A stretch of 64,000 nt of DNA from DASPOF01 sp035626155 (GCA_035626155.1 DASPOF010000157.1:1-64000), one strand, 5' to 3'; counted from the first letter of the stretch, positions 8,612-16,739 are shown. A program made the numbers and translations. The notes: generated from the sequence alone by a model not told the origin.

Positions 8612-10171
8612 ATGGCGACGAAAAGGGGCGAGGCGCGGCGCGGCACGGGGCCGCAGACAAAATCGCAGGCGCGGCTGGTAGCGGTCGGCGCGCCGCGCGA
8701 GTACCCGCTTGGCAGCCGCGAAATCGCGATCGGCAGCGCCGCAGACAACCAGGTCGTGGTCTCGGACCCGACTGTCTCGCGCCATCACGCGCGCATCGTG
8801 CACACCCTCGGCGGTTTCCGGATCATCGATCTCGATTCGACCAACGGCACGTTCGTAAATGGGAAGAGAATCCGCCGGCCAAGACGGCTGAGCGGCGGCG
8901 ATGAAATCCGCTTCGGCACCGCGCGATTCAGGTTCCTGCTCACGGGCGCGCGCGCCGGAGCGGCGCCGATTGGAATCCGGCTTAAATTCGGGACGAAGCT
9001 CGGGCTGCTGGCCTTGCTCTTCGTGGCGGGATTTGCCGGGATGCAGCGTGTAATTCGATGGAGAGCTTCCGCCGCGCCCGGCGCTCCGCCGGCTTTGGAA
9101 GCCAGCGCCAACCCACCCCGTCCCGCACCGTCCGTAGCGCCAGCGGTCGCACCGCTGCCCGCACCAGCGCTCGCCCCCCTGCCCGCACCGGCGCCCGCAC
9201 CAGTACCCGCACCCGTCGCTGGCGAAGTCGAATCGCGCGCCGCCGCGTCGTCGAGCGTTGCGAGCGCCCCGATATCGCCGCCGGTTCCAGAGCCCGAGTG
9301 GCTGGCCCGCCTCAATTATTATCGCGCGCTCGCCAAGCTGCCGCTCGTGGCCGATGATCCCGAGCTAAGCAAGGGCGATCGCGCGCACGCCGAGTACATG
9401 GTGCGCAACTACGGTTCAGCGATCAAAAGCACGGGGCTCGGCCCTGAGGCGCACACCGAGGATCAGGCCAACCGTTGGTTCACTCCGGAGGGGCTGGCGG
9501 CGGCGAAGACCAGCGACGTCGATGCATGGTATTTCCCCGCCGGCAAGATCGCGGTGCCGGCCGGCGTCGCCCCCGACATGTGGAGCGCCAAACGCGCGCC
9601 CGGCACGCCGGCATGGTCGATCGACGGATGGATGTCGATACCGTTCCATCGCCTGCCCATGCTCGGTCCGTCTCTGCGCCGGGCGGGGTTCGGCGACTAT
9701 TGCGAGTCGGGCATTTGCGCCGCGGCGCTGAACGTCGCAGGCGCGCTCAGCGGACCGATAGGAGGCGGGGAATCGGCCAATTCGATAGAATTCCCGCCCG
9801 ACGGTTCGACAATCGAGATGAGGTCCTTCGGGGCCGAGTGGCCGGACCCGCGCACAAGCTGCCCCGGATTCGAGCCGCCGAGCGGACTTGCGATCACGCT
9901 ACAGGTCGGCAGTTTCACCGATGTCCGCCTTGGGTCGTATTCGCTCAGCCGGATCGACGGTGGCGCCGCGCCGGTCGAGGCTTGCGGCTTCGACCAGGCC
10001 TCATACGTGAATCCCGATCCAACTGCGCAGGATCGCGCGCGCCGCGCGTTGAACACGTTTGGCGCGGTCGTGATCGTGCCGCGTCATCCGCTGGCGGCGG
10101 GCGCGAGCTACCAGGTCTCGATTGAGGCCAACGGCAAGCCGTACCAGTGGACGTTTTCGATTTCGCGCTGA
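8612..10171 (+). CDS. FHA domain - membrane anchor - CAP domain fusion protein
   Basis: A 519-residue protein with an unusual layout. Residues ~20-112 form a forkhead-associated domain with GSAADNQVVVSDPTVSRHHA and DLDSTNGTFVNG, the phosphothreonine-binding loops. A hydrophobic helix follows at ~128-148 (LGLLALLFVAGFAGMQ). Residues ~150-225 are a proline/alanine linker of PAP repeats. From ~228 comes a CAP/SCP-like domain starting LARLNYYRALAKLPLV and SKGDRAHAEYMV, whose histidine matches the CAP motif. The final ~90 residues look like an immunoglobulin-like beta domain. The order predicts a cytoplasmic FHA sensor and an extracytoplasmic CAP domain. No kinase or phosphatase gene is adjacent. 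Both domains are recognisable; the function of the fusion is unknown. Confidence 0.8.
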   Translation: MATKRGEARRGTGPQTKSQARLVAVGAPREYPLGSREIAIGSAADNQVVVSDPTVSRHHARIVHTLGGFRIIDLDSTNGTFVNGKRIRRPRRLSGGDEIRFGTARFRFLLTGARAGAAPIGIRLKFGTKLGLLALLFVAGFAGMQRVIRWRASAAPGAPPALEASANPPRPAPSVAPAVAPLPAPALAPLPAPAPAPVPAPVAGEVESRAAASSSVASAPISPPVPEPEWLARLNYYRALAKLPLVADDPELSKGDRAHAEYMVRNYGSAIKSTGLGPEAHTEDQANRWFTPEGLAAAKTSDVDAWYFPAGKIAVPAGVAPDMWSAKRAPGTPAWSIDGWMSIPFHRLPMLGPSLRRAGFGDYCESGICAAALNVAGALSGPIGGGESANSIEFPPDGSTIEMRSFGAEWPDPRTSCPGFEPPSGLAITLQVGSFTDVRLGSYSLSRIDGGAAPVEACGFDQASYVNPDPTAQDRARRALNTFGAVVIVPRHPLAAGASYQVSIEANGKPYQWTFSISR

Positions 10172-10268
10172 GAGGCGTCCCGCGCGGACTCATTTTGCGG
10201 CGCCGCGGCATGGAGACCGCGGCGAAGAATCGCACGCCGGCTATCCGGACGCGGTCGAGGTGCGCAGC

Positions 10269-10610
10269 TCAGCTCTTAGGCAGGCGGCGAGGGACCGCTT
10301 TGACTGCCGGTTTTTCCTTGGCCAGCAGGCGGTCAAGCTTGATGCTCACGTTGAGGAGCTGAGAGCTAAGATGGTCGAGGCGCGTCTTGAGTTCGCGCAC
10401 GTCGCGCTTGGAAGGGATGTTGATGAAGTCCAGCACGGTATCGACGTTGCGGTCGAACGACTGCTTGTTCTTCATGAAACGTTCCCCGGCGCGCGCCAGG
10501 CCCTTGCGCATCCGCTCGTTGGACATCGCCTCGCTGAAGACGCTGGCCAGACCTTCTTCGCTCATCTGCCTGAGTTTCGCTATGAGGTTTTCGGGGTCGG
10601 AGCGTGGCAT
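10269..10610 (-). CDS. Small helical protein, phasin-like, unknown function
   Basis: A 113-residue charged, almost entirely helical protein without signal peptide or membrane helix. Residues 15-60 (SEEGLASVFSEAMSNERMRK) and 70-100 (RDVRELKTRLDHLSSQLLNV) look amphipathic, and the second part has a heptad pattern suggesting a coiled coil. A lysine/proline-rich tail follows (KPAVKAVPRRLPKS). This layout resembles polyhydroxyalkanoate phasins and related granule-associated proteins, but no diagnostic motif is present and no PHA gene is nearby, so the likeness is weak. It is divergent from a small membrane protein gene 42 bp away. Confidence 0.6.
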   Translation of the reverse strand: MPRSDPENLIAKLRQMSEEGLASVFSEAMSNERMRKGLARAGERFMKNKQSFDRNVDTVLDFINIPSKRDVRELKTRLDHLSSQLLNVSIKLDRLLAKEKPAVKAVPRRLPKS

Positions 10611-10652
10611 GATGGTTAATTATACATACACCGCCCGCCGGGGCGCAAAACG

Positions 10653-10943
10653 ATGGTGACGATCGCAAAGCTGCTGGGAGTGACTTCCGGATTCGCGCTG
10701 ATGGGGTCCGGCGCACCGCCTGCGACGCTCCTCGCGACCTCGCTCGCGATCGATCTTGCGCTCGCGCCGCTTACCGCCGTGATCGCATCGCGGCGCGGCC
10801 GCAACGTCACGCTATGGACGGTGGCCGGTCTCGCCTTCGGGATGTGGGCGCTGGCCGCGGTCCTCGTGATGAGGGCGGCCCCGTCCAGGACCTCGGGGCG
10901 TCCCGAGCCGCCGCGCTATCCGCCTACTTCTGATGCCGCTTGA
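10653..10943 (+). CDS. Small putative membrane protein
   Basis: A 96-residue reading frame with hydrophobic stretches at residues ~5-45 (ATLLATSLAIDLALAPLTAV) and ~55-75 (LWTVAGLAFGMWALAAVLVM), separated by a basic loop SRRGRN, and a proline-rich tail. This is a plausible two- or three-helix inner-membrane protein. No family is recognised. Its end overlaps the end of the convergent alpha/beta hydrolase gene by 20 bp. The evidence is the membrane-like pattern and the otherwise unoccupied position, so it is less certain than its neighbours. Confidence 0.45.
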   Translation: MVTIAKLLGVTSGFALMGSGAPPATLLATSLAIDLALAPLTAVIASRRGRNVTLWTVAGLAFGMWALAAVLVMRAAPSRTSGRPEPPRYPPTSDAA

Positions 10944-12099
10944 GCCATTCGGCCAGCGGCGCATACACCTCGGCCTCCGACTGCTTGCTGCATAGCACGT
11001 CGATATGACCCCATCCGGGGAATTTCTTGAACGTGACATCATCGCTGCCGGTCGAGTGAGCGGATTGCTCGACCAACGACGGCCACTCCGGTTTGATGTT
11101 GGTGCTCGAGAACGCGATTACCGGAATCTTCGACGCCCTCAGCGCAGCGACCAGCGCTGGAGTGAACGGGTTCTCGTAGTCCTGCACCGCGGGCCAGTAG
11201 CGATCGTATGCGATGAGCAGCCGCGCGAGCACGGTCGCATCGGAGACCCCGCCCAGCGCGTTGGACTCTCCGCCCTGGCCGCCGAATTGGCGCGCGTCGT
11301 ACAGGACGTGCTCGAGATTTTCGCGCGCCGTCTTGTATTTCGGAATCGGCGCGGGCCCGTCGGGATTATCGATCACCGCCTGCATCAGAAAGCGGCGCTT
11401 GTCATAAGTGAGATGCGGTCCGCCGATGTCATCGGCGACGCGCTCGGGTGCGCCCGTGCGCATCGGATGCTCCGGCGAAAAGAAGCCGTCGAACGCGACG
11501 ATTCCCTGCACCTTCGCGGGATGCATCGCCGCGAACAGGTAAGCGAAGTCCACCCCGCGGCTGAATCCCGCGACGAACAGCGCGCCGCGATGCGTCGTGC
11601 TCATCACCAGGTCGGCCGCCGCCGCGATGTCCGATTCGAACCGATCGTCGGTCCAATCCTTGAGTTCCGAAAGTTCGGACTCCGATGCGGTCGGAGGAAC
11701 GAAATGCGTCCGATAGTCGAGCGCCCACACATCGGCTCCATGCGCGGCGAGATAGATCGGGAACCAGTAGTGCGCGTCGTCGATCGCGACCTCGCCGTTC
11801 ATGTTGGTGCCGGGAAGGTAGAGCAGGACCAGCGCCGGATGCTCGGGCGGCTTGGGCCCGGTTGCGATTCGATGAAGCGCGATCCGGTTAAAGGGTGGTT
11901 TGCCGACGATCGCATCGAAGCGCCATTCATAGACCCCCGCCGCTCCCTTCAGCGCCCGCGACGGTCCCGGCGTCCAGCCCGCGGCGGCGCTCGCCGGCGA
12001 TATCGCTGCGATCGCGCAGAGCGCCGCCGCAATCATCGCGAATACCGCCACGCTCCGCATGCGGCGGCGCCGGTGAACGGTCAGCCGATCGATGTTCAT
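10924..12099 (-). CDS. Exported alpha/beta hydrolase
   Basis: A 391-residue hydrolase with a signal peptide: basic RRRRMRS, hydrophobic VFAMIAAALCAIAAI and a cleavage site near ASAAAG. The core has LYLPGTNMNGE near the oxyanion hole and GALFVAGFSRGVDFAYLF containing the nucleophile elbow G-F-S-R-G with Ser180. PGWGHIDVLCSK near the C-terminus carries the catalytic histidine. The fold is an alpha/beta hydrolase, probably an esterase or lipase of the periplasm. ATG 12099 is preceded by GGGAGGA at good spacing, which fixes the start. It is divergent from the LLM oxidoreductase gene across 197 bp. The substrate is unknown. Confidence 0.85.
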   Translation of the reverse strand: MNIDRLTVHRRRRMRSVAVFAMIAAALCAIAAISPASAAAGWTPGPSRALKGAAGVYEWRFDAIVGKPPFNRIALHRIATGPKPPEHPALVLLYLPGTNMNGEVAIDDAHYWFPIYLAAHGADVWALDYRTHFVPPTASESELSELKDWTDDRFESDIAAAADLVMSTTHRGALFVAGFSRGVDFAYLFAAMHPAKVQGIVAFDGFFSPEHPMRTGAPERVADDIGGPHLTYDKRRFLMQAVIDNPDGPAPIPKYKTARENLEHVLYDARQFGGQGGESNALGGVSDATVLARLLIAYDRYWPAVQDYENPFTPALVAALRASKIPVIAFSSTNIKPEWPSLVEQSAHSTGSDDVTFKKFPGWGHIDVLCSKQSEAEVYAPLAEWLKRHQK

Positions 12100-12296
12100 C
12101 GGATCGAATCCTCCCTGGAATTGAGTTCGCCCCGGCGCGCCAGCCTGTTCAATATCCGTTCGGCACCCGGTCAGGACGCCGAGGTTATACCATCCGCGCG
12201 CCGGCCTTGCGATTACGATTCGGTTGACCCTCTGCGGCCCGCCGTGCGAAACATTGCGGGCGGAATCGTGCGAGAATCATCAGCGGGGGTCCTCAA

Positions 12297-13214
12297 ATGA
12301 CCAGGAAGGTGAAATTCGCCCTGTTCTCTCCACAGGCCGGATTCGGCTGGCAGGCGCTCGTCGAACGCGCGCGCCTGATCGAAAAACTCGGCTTCCACTC
12401 GATCTGGCTGGTCGATCATATGTGGACCGGCGCCGCGCCGGACATCGACCATCACGAGTGCATGGCCGCGATGGCGGGGCTGGGCGCTGCGACCGAAAAG
12501 CTGCGCATCGGAACGCTGGTCATCTGCAACTCGTACCGCAATCCCGCGTTGCTCGCGAAGTCGCTCTGCACGATCGATCACATCAGCGGCGGGCGGCTCG
12601 AAGTCGGAGTCGGCGCGGGCTGGATGGAGCCGGAGTATCGCGCGTACGGGTACGAGTTCCCGCCGATGGGCGTGCGGCTCAAGCAGTTCGAGGAAGGCGT
12701 GCAGATCCTCAAGCTGATGTTCACCGAGAAGCGCGCGACGTTCAGAGGGCGCTACTACGCGATCGAGAACGCGATCAACAATCCCAAGCCGGTCCAGCAG
12801 CCGCATCCCCCGATCACCATCGGCGGCAGCGGCGAGAAAGTTATGCTCAAGATTGTCGCGCGTTACGCCGACCGCTGGAATTGTCCCGCCGGCTACCGGA
12901 GCTTCGAGGAGAAGTTCAACATTCTCAAGGAGCACTGCAAGACCGTCGGCCGCGATATCGACACGATCGAAATTTCCGAACAGATCCTCATCTGCATCGG
13001 CAGGACCGATGAAGAAGTCGCGCAGAAGTGGGCGATGGCTCAGCGCAATCCGTTTGTGAGGACCGGGATCAAAGGCACGCCGCCGCAGATCGCCGCCGAA
13101 CTCGCCAAGCGCGTGCAGATGGGAATCACCACGTTTACGATTTTCTTCAGCGACCTCGCGCCGCCGGCGACGCTGGAGATGTTCGCCCGCGAGGTGATGC
13201 CGGCCTTTGCCTAG
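12297..13214 (+). CDS. LLM-class F420-dependent oxidoreductase
   Basis: A luciferase-like TIM-barrel oxidoreductase of 305 residues that probably uses coenzyme F420 or flavin. The N-terminus VERARLIEKLGFHSIWLVDH, the segment ATEKLRIGTLVICNSYRNPA and HISGGRLEVGVGAGWMEPEY are classic motifs of the F420-dependent LLM family. The conserved PPITIGGSGEK follows, and a regulator-like QKWAMAQ segment lies near the end. No signal peptide is present. The end overlaps the MlaD-type lipoprotein gene by 8 bp, so the two are probably co-transcribed. The substrate cannot be predicted. Abundant LLM proteins suggest an F420-using organism, but no F420 synthesis gene lies in the window. Confidence 0.88.
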   Translation: MTRKVKFALFSPQAGFGWQALVERARLIEKLGFHSIWLVDHMWTGAAPDIDHHECMAAMAGLGAATEKLRIGTLVICNSYRNPALLAKSLCTIDHISGGRLEVGVGAGWMEPEYRAYGYEFPPMGVRLKQFEEGVQILKLMFTEKRATFRGRYYAIENAINNPKPVQQPHPPITIGGSGEKVMLKIVARYADRWNCPAGYRSFEEKFNILKEHCKTVGRDIDTIEISEQILICIGRTDEEVAQKWAMAQRNPFVRTGIKGTPPQIAAELAKRVQMGITTFTIFFSDLAPPATLEMFAREVMPAFA

Positions 13215-13962
13215 GCGCTCGCAATCGTGCGACGCGCCGTCGCGGATGTTGGCGTCCGCCGGCGCGCTGATGCTCGCAACCGCGGTGGCGGGATGCGCGC
13301 AGCCGTCGCATTTCACGACCATGCTCGGCGGCACCGGCGGGCTCGGACCGGGCGACCCGGTGACTCATGCTGGCGCCGTGATCGGCAAGGTCACCAGCGT
13401 GTCGCCGACCGCCGGCGGCGACAGCGAGATCGGAGTCGAGATCGATTCGTCGCACGCAAACGTCGTCCGCCAGGATTCGATCTTCCTGCTGAGCCAGCTT
13501 GGCGGCACGCCCGGACTCGAACTCTCCTACACCGACCCGGCCGCGCAGCCCGCCCCCGACGGATCGTTCATCGACGGGGCATCCAACCCCGCACAGGCGC
13601 AGATGCTGATCGGCGCACGCGGCCAGCCGTCGCTCTCTGCCGCTTACGGACGCTTGCTCGGAAACCTGGCCGGAGGAACCGGGCCGCAGCCAACGTCGGC
13701 GACCGCGATGCACATGTACAATGATTTGATGGCGCTGTGGCAGGCGACCGCCGGCGCGGCGGCTGCGAACGCTCCCGCGGCGCGCGACCAGCTCGACCAG
13801 GTGCAGCGCGATGAGCAAACCGTCGAGCATGAGCTTAATCGGGAAGGGCACACGGATGAGGCCCGCAGCCTGCACGACCAGATGGACCGGTTCCTCGCCG
13901 CGGTAAATGCCCGCTCCAACACTTACGTCGCACCACAGGTTTATCCAACACCATCACCATAG
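13207..13962 (+). CDS. MlaD/MCE-domain lipoprotein
   Basis: A 251-residue predicted lipoprotein. The N-terminus has basic residues (MPRRSQ), a hydrophobic stretch (LASAGALMLATAVAG) and a cysteine directly after AVAG, as in a lipobox. Residues ~40-110 form one MlaD/MCE domain with GLGPGDPVTHAGAVIGKV, the hallmark turn of lipid-transport MCE proteins, and LGGTPGLELSY. The C-terminal ~100 residues are helical. No MlaE permease or MlaF ATPase is nearby, so it is an orphan subunit or a specialised partner. The start is uncertain: TTG 13207 overlaps the LLM stop, while ATG 13246 would remove the basic residues. Confidence 0.78.
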   Translation: MPRRSQSCDAPSRMLASAGALMLATAVAGCAQPSHFTTMLGGTGGLGPGDPVTHAGAVIGKVTSVSPTAGGDSEIGVEIDSSHANVVRQDSIFLLSQLGGTPGLELSYTDPAAQPAPDGSFIDGASNPAQAQMLIGARGQPSLSAAYGRLLGNLAGGTGPQPTSATAMHMYNDLMALWQATAGAAAANAPAARDQLDQVQRDEQTVEHELNREGHTDEARSLHDQMDRFLAAVNARSNTYVAPQVYPTPSP

Positions 13963-13968
13963 GACCCC

Positions 13969-14973
13969 ATGGAGCACGGAAGACTCACCGATTATCTGAG
14001 GCGCAAGATGACGCGCGCCGGCGACCTGCGCGTCACCGGCTTAAAGCGCATCGCCGGCGGCTCGTCGCGAGAAACGTTCTCGTTCGATCTCGAATGGACC
14101 GGCGAGGGCGGGCCGATGATGCGTCCGATGATCGCGCGCCGGGATCCCACCGGGGGGCTTCTCAAGACCGAACGGGCGCGCGAATTCAGAGTCCTCGAGG
14201 CGATGCATCGGGCGGGACTGCGCGTACCCGAGCCGCTCTTCCTCGAGCTCGACGAGTCGGTGTGGGACCGCCCCTTCTTCATCATGCATCGCGCAACCGG
14301 GCGCGTCACGCAGGGCGCCTTGCCCGCCACCGAGCCCGTCGCTCTGCGCGAGAAGATCGCGAACGATTTTCTCGACGAGATGGCCCGCTTGCAGTCGCTC
14401 GACTATCGCGCGCTCGGACTGGAATGGCTGGGCGATCCGGCCGACCTCGCCGAGCCCGCCCGCATCCAGGCCGCGCACTGGCAGGAAATCTACGAGCGCG
14501 ACCGGATGGGCGAGCATTATCCGGTGCTCAGCGCCGCCTTCGCATGGCTGCGCGCAAACCCGGTCACGGCCGACCGGATTACAATCGTCCACGGCGATTT
14601 CCGCTCGGGCAATTACCTGTACGACGACAACGGGATCGTCGCGATGCTCGACTGGGAGATGGCGCACCTGGGCGACCCGATGGAGGACCTCGGGTGGGCC
14701 TCGATGATGTTCTGGGGCCGCGAGGAGCTTGCCGGGGGGATGATGGAACGCGAGGCGTTCTACCGTCTCTATGAGAGCAAGACCGGGCACCGAGTCGATC
14801 GTGATCGGCTGTTTTTCTACCAGGTGCTCGGCAACGCGAAGATGTCGGTCATCTGTCTGACCGGCATCCGGGATTTCATCGAGGGGCGCACCTCCGACGC
14901 GATGATGCCATTTCTGGAACTGCTGCTCGCGCCGCTGTTCGAAGACCTAGCCAACCAGCTAAAGCTGGTTTAG
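13969..14973 (+). CDS. Aminoglycoside-phosphotransferase-like (APH/ACAD10-type) protein
   Basis: A 334-residue kinase-like protein of the type often encoded beside acyl-CoA dehydrogenases. KRIAGGSSRETFSFDL is the glycine-rich loop region. IVHGDFRSGNYLYDD contains the Brenner motif with its catalytic aspartate and the metal-binding asparagine. AMLDWEMAHLGDPMEDLGW is the following metal-binding segment. These residues are intact, so phosphotransfer is possible; in related proteins the substrate is a hydroxyacyl-CoA or another small molecule. It begins 6 bp after the MlaD-type gene and probably belongs to the same transcript as the LLM oxidoreductase. The stop codon falls within a stem-loop. Confidence 0.82.
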   Translation: MEHGRLTDYLRRKMTRAGDLRVTGLKRIAGGSSRETFSFDLEWTGEGGPMMRPMIARRDPTGGLLKTERAREFRVLEAMHRAGLRVPEPLFLELDESVWDRPFFIMHRATGRVTQGALPATEPVALREKIANDFLDEMARLQSLDYRALGLEWLGDPADLAEPARIQAAHWQEIYERDRMGEHYPVLSAAFAWLRANPVTADRITIVHGDFRSGNYLYDDNGIVAMLDWEMAHLGDPMEDLGWASMMFWGREELAGGMMEREAFYRLYESKTGHRVDRDRLFFYQVLGNAKMSVICLTGIRDFIEGRTSDAMMPFLELLLAPLFEDLANQLKLV

Positions 14974-14989
14974 CGCGGAGTCGCGTTTT
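14953..14989 (+). terminator. Overlapping hairpins at the end of the phosphotransferase gene
   Basis: A perfect 7-bp stem AACCAGC/GCTGGTT with TAAA loop spans 14953-14970 and overlaps the stop codon. A short CGCG/CGCG stem (14974-14985) followed by TTTT lies just after. The second hairpin plus T tract is a plausible intrinsic terminator. Confidence 0.5.
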
Positions 14990-15071
14990 CTTCAGGAATG
15001 CCCCGCTCGAATCGCCGGGCGTTTAAGGCGTGGCGCGATCGTCATCGAGCGCGTTTCTTCCTCTTTCCCTG

Positions 15072-15093
15072 CCCCCGCATTCTTTTGCGGGGG
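15072..15093. repeat. Intergenic inverted repeat CCCCCGCA/TGCGGGGG
   Basis: A perfect 8-bp stem with a six-base TTCTTT loop, flanked by CTTTCCCT on the left and AAGGATAGGAAGGGGGT on the right. The same style of pyrimidine-arm, CAT/T-rich loop, purine-arm and GGGGGT tail occurs at 36440-36550, suggesting a dispersed intergenic element. Confidence 0.5.
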
Positions 15094-15187
15094 AAGGATA
15101 GGAAGGGGGTCCTCGGCGTCGCGCGCGCGCTCTGAGAGCGCACGACATGTGATTCCGAAAAAACGAAATGAGGATCCGGGATTCCTC

Positions 15188-15220
15188 GCGCGCCAGACAA
15201 CTCAGACGCGCGGGAATGAC
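15188..15220. repeat. Dispersed repeat fragment, copy 1
   Basis: Contains GCGCGCCAGAC (15188-15198) and GCGCGGGAATGAC (15208-15220). The reverse complements of both blocks, GTCATTCCCGCGCG and GTCTGGCGCGC, occur in the same order at 52697-52724 with slightly different spacing, so the two sites carry the same element in opposite orientation. Confidence 0.5.
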
Positions 15221-15282
15221 AGACTCGGAGGACGCGCACGAAAGCGGTGTTTTCGGGGTGGATGGGTGCGGGGGAAGAGAAT

Positions 15283-15303
15283 AGTAGGGCGGGCCGCCCT
15301 ACT
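15283..15303 (-). terminator. Terminator-like hairpin after trmL
   Basis: A perfect 8-bp stem AGTAGGGC/GCCCTACT with five-base loop lies 8 nt beyond the trmL stop codon (minus strand) and is followed in that direction by ATTCTCTT. Position and strength suggest an intrinsic terminator, although the U tract is broken. Confidence 0.55.
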
Positions 15304-15310
15304 GGATTAA

Positions 15311-15781
15311 TCAGCCGTCCAACGCGGCGGTCTGGCGCAGCGCCTCGTACACGACGATCGACACCGCGTTGGCGAGGTTGAGGCTTCGAACTGCGGGCTC
15401 GAAAATGGGAATCCTGAACGATTGCGCGGTTCGCTCGGCGAGAAACCCGGCCCCGAGACCCTGCGTCTCGCTCCCGAACACGAGGTAATCGTCGCGCCGG
15501 TAATCCGCCTCGTGGTACGACCTCCTTGCGTGAACCGAGAAGAACTTCGCGTCCGCATGCGGATGCGCGTCCTGGAACTCGTCCCATCCCGCGTAGGTGC
15601 GCAAATCCACGTATGGCCAATAATCGAGGCCCGCGCGCTTGAGGTAGCGGTCCTCGAGCGAGAATCCAAGCGGCCCCACCAGATGCAGCCGCGCGCGAAC
15701 CGCGGCGGCCAGCCGCGCGATCGATCCCGTGTTCTGCGGAATCTCGGGGCGGACCAGCACCACATTGAGCACCGGACCCAT
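15311..15781 (-). CDS. trmL: tRNA (cytidine(34)-2'-O)-methyltransferase TrmL
   Basis: SPOUT-class methyltransferase that modifies the wobble base of tRNA-Leu. The 156-residue length matches the minimal SPOUT family. VLVRPEIPQNTGSIARLAA is motif 1, LVFGSETQGLG motif 2, and VRSLNLANAVSIVVYEALR motif 3, which together form the trefoil knot and bind S-adenosylmethionine. It is the last gene of the dtd-DUF1285-trmL series, 20 bp after the DUF1285 gene. ATG 15781 gives the full family N-terminus. Confidence 0.93.
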   Translation of the reverse strand: MGPVLNVVLVRPEIPQNTGSIARLAAAVRARLHLVGPLGFSLEDRYLKRAGLDYWPYVDLRTYAGWDEFQDAHPHADAKFFSVHARRSYHEADYRRDDYLVFGSETQGLGAGFLAERTAQSFRIPIFEPAVRSLNLANAVSIVVYEALRQTAALDG

Positions 15782-15801
15782 CGCGATGCGCGTGCGCCGG
15801 T

Positions 15802-16287
15802 TCAGGGGTGTCCGGGCGCGGCCGCCGGCGCGGCCGGCATCGGATAGCGCCTGCCGCGGATGGTCAGCACGACGGCGCCGTCATCGCCCAACTCGAGCCG
15901 ATCGCTCAGGTGATAGTAGGCGTTGCGCAGGAAGCGCGCGCGCGACTGGCCGCCCTTGACGCGCGCGTACAACACGTTGTCCGCCGCGATCTCGAGCGTC
16001 ACCGGATCGAGCGTCTCGCGCGTGCCGTCGTTGAGCACGAGCATGAACCCGCCCAGCTCGTCGTCCTCGAGCGTAGTCACGACGTAAGGCGTGTCCTCGA
16101 CCGCGATCGGCGCCCGCTCATCGCCGACCTGGAGATAGTAGGAACCGTCGGGGTTGCGGTGGATGCTGCGGCTGAACAGTTCCGCGATGCGCGGGTTCTC
16201 GATCCGCTCGCCATCGCGATACCAATTTCCATCGCGCCGGAATGAAATATTCCCCGGCTCGATGACGTAAAATCCCGCCCGCGGCAT
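15802..16287 (-). CDS. DUF1285 domain protein
   Basis: A 161-residue soluble protein. The segment GNWYRDGERIENPRIAELFS, then SIHRNPDGSYYLQVGDERAP and VEDTPYVVTTL, is the diagnostic pattern of DUF1285, a family known only from structures and with no assigned reaction. The C-terminal residues are an alanine/proline tail. It sits between dtd (2-bp gap) and trmL (20-bp gap), so it is likely co-expressed with two tRNA-quality genes. A link to translation is suggested by position only. Confidence 0.8.
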   Translation of the reverse strand: MPRAGFYVIEPGNISFRRDGNWYRDGERIENPRIAELFSRSIHRNPDGSYYLQVGDERAPIAVEDTPYVVTTLEDDELGGFMLVLNDGTRETLDPVTLEIAADNVLYARVKGGQSRARFLRNAYYHLSDRLELGDDGAVVLTIRGRRYPMPAAPAAAPGHP

Positions 16288-16289
16288 CG

Positions 16290-16739
16290 CTACTTCCGGC
16301 TTCGGCTGTCGAGGATAATCGTCACGGGGCCGTCGTTGACCAGCTCGACCTCCATCATCGCCCCGAACTCGCCCGTCTCCACTTTAACACCCGCCTTGCG
16401 GGCGAGCGAGAGAACGTGCTCGTACAGCCGGCGCGCCTCATCGGGCGGCGCGGCATTGATAAATGAAGGACGCCGCCCCGACTCCGTATCGGCAAGCAAC
16501 GTAAATTGCGACACGACGAGCAACTCTCCCCCGACTGCGCCGAGCGCGAGATTCATCTTCCCGGCCGCATCGGCGAACACGCGCAGGCCGAGCACGCGGT
16601 CGGCGATGAAGGCCGCATCGGAGTCGGTGTCGCCCTTCGCGACGCCGAGCAGGACCACGAACCCGGCCCCGATCTGGCCGAGGCGGCGCCCGCCGCATCG
16701 CACTTCGGCCCGGCTCACTCGTTGAACGACTGCGCGCAC
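16290..16739 (-). CDS. dtd: D-aminoacyl-tRNA deacylase Dtd
   Basis: Removes D-amino acids, and glycine mischarged on tRNA-Ala, from tRNA. The 149 residues match the standard length. MRAVVQRVSRAEV is the N-terminal strand, SQFTLLADTESGRRPSF carries the SQFTL active-site motif, and ELVNDGPVTIILDS carries the NxGPVT motif with the cross-subunit Gly-cisPro region. It is the first gene of the minus-strand series with DUF1285 and trmL, and faces lgt across about 93 bp. All key residues are present. Confidence 0.95.
   Translation of the reverse strand: MRAVVQRVSRAEVRCGGRRLGQIGAGFVVLLGVAKGDTDSDAAFIADRVLGLRVFADAAGKMNLALGAVGGELLVVSQFTLLADTESGRRPSFINAAPPDEARRLYEHVLSLARKAGVKVETGEFGAMMEVELVNDGPVTIILDSRSRK

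Larger units (their letters stand above)
14974..15310. other. Non-coding interval with hairpins and a dispersed-repeat fragment
   Basis: This 337-bp gap between convergent genes has no convincing reading frame. It holds a perfect 8-bp stem-loop (15072-15093), a fragment shared with 52697-52724 (15188-15220) and the hairpin that closes trmL (15283-15303). The shadow frame crossing it on the minus strand runs into trmL in another frame and was discarded. Confidence 0.6.

Noticed and set aside
9110..9230. Possible CRISPR or tandem repeat
   Set aside because: The short C-rich repeats encode the PAP-rich linker of the FHA-CAP protein; unit length and spacing are irregular with no spacers.
15042..15620. 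192-codon minus-strand frame extending from trmL into the intergenic region
   Set aside because: It is out of frame with trmL and runs through hairpins and a repeat fragment.
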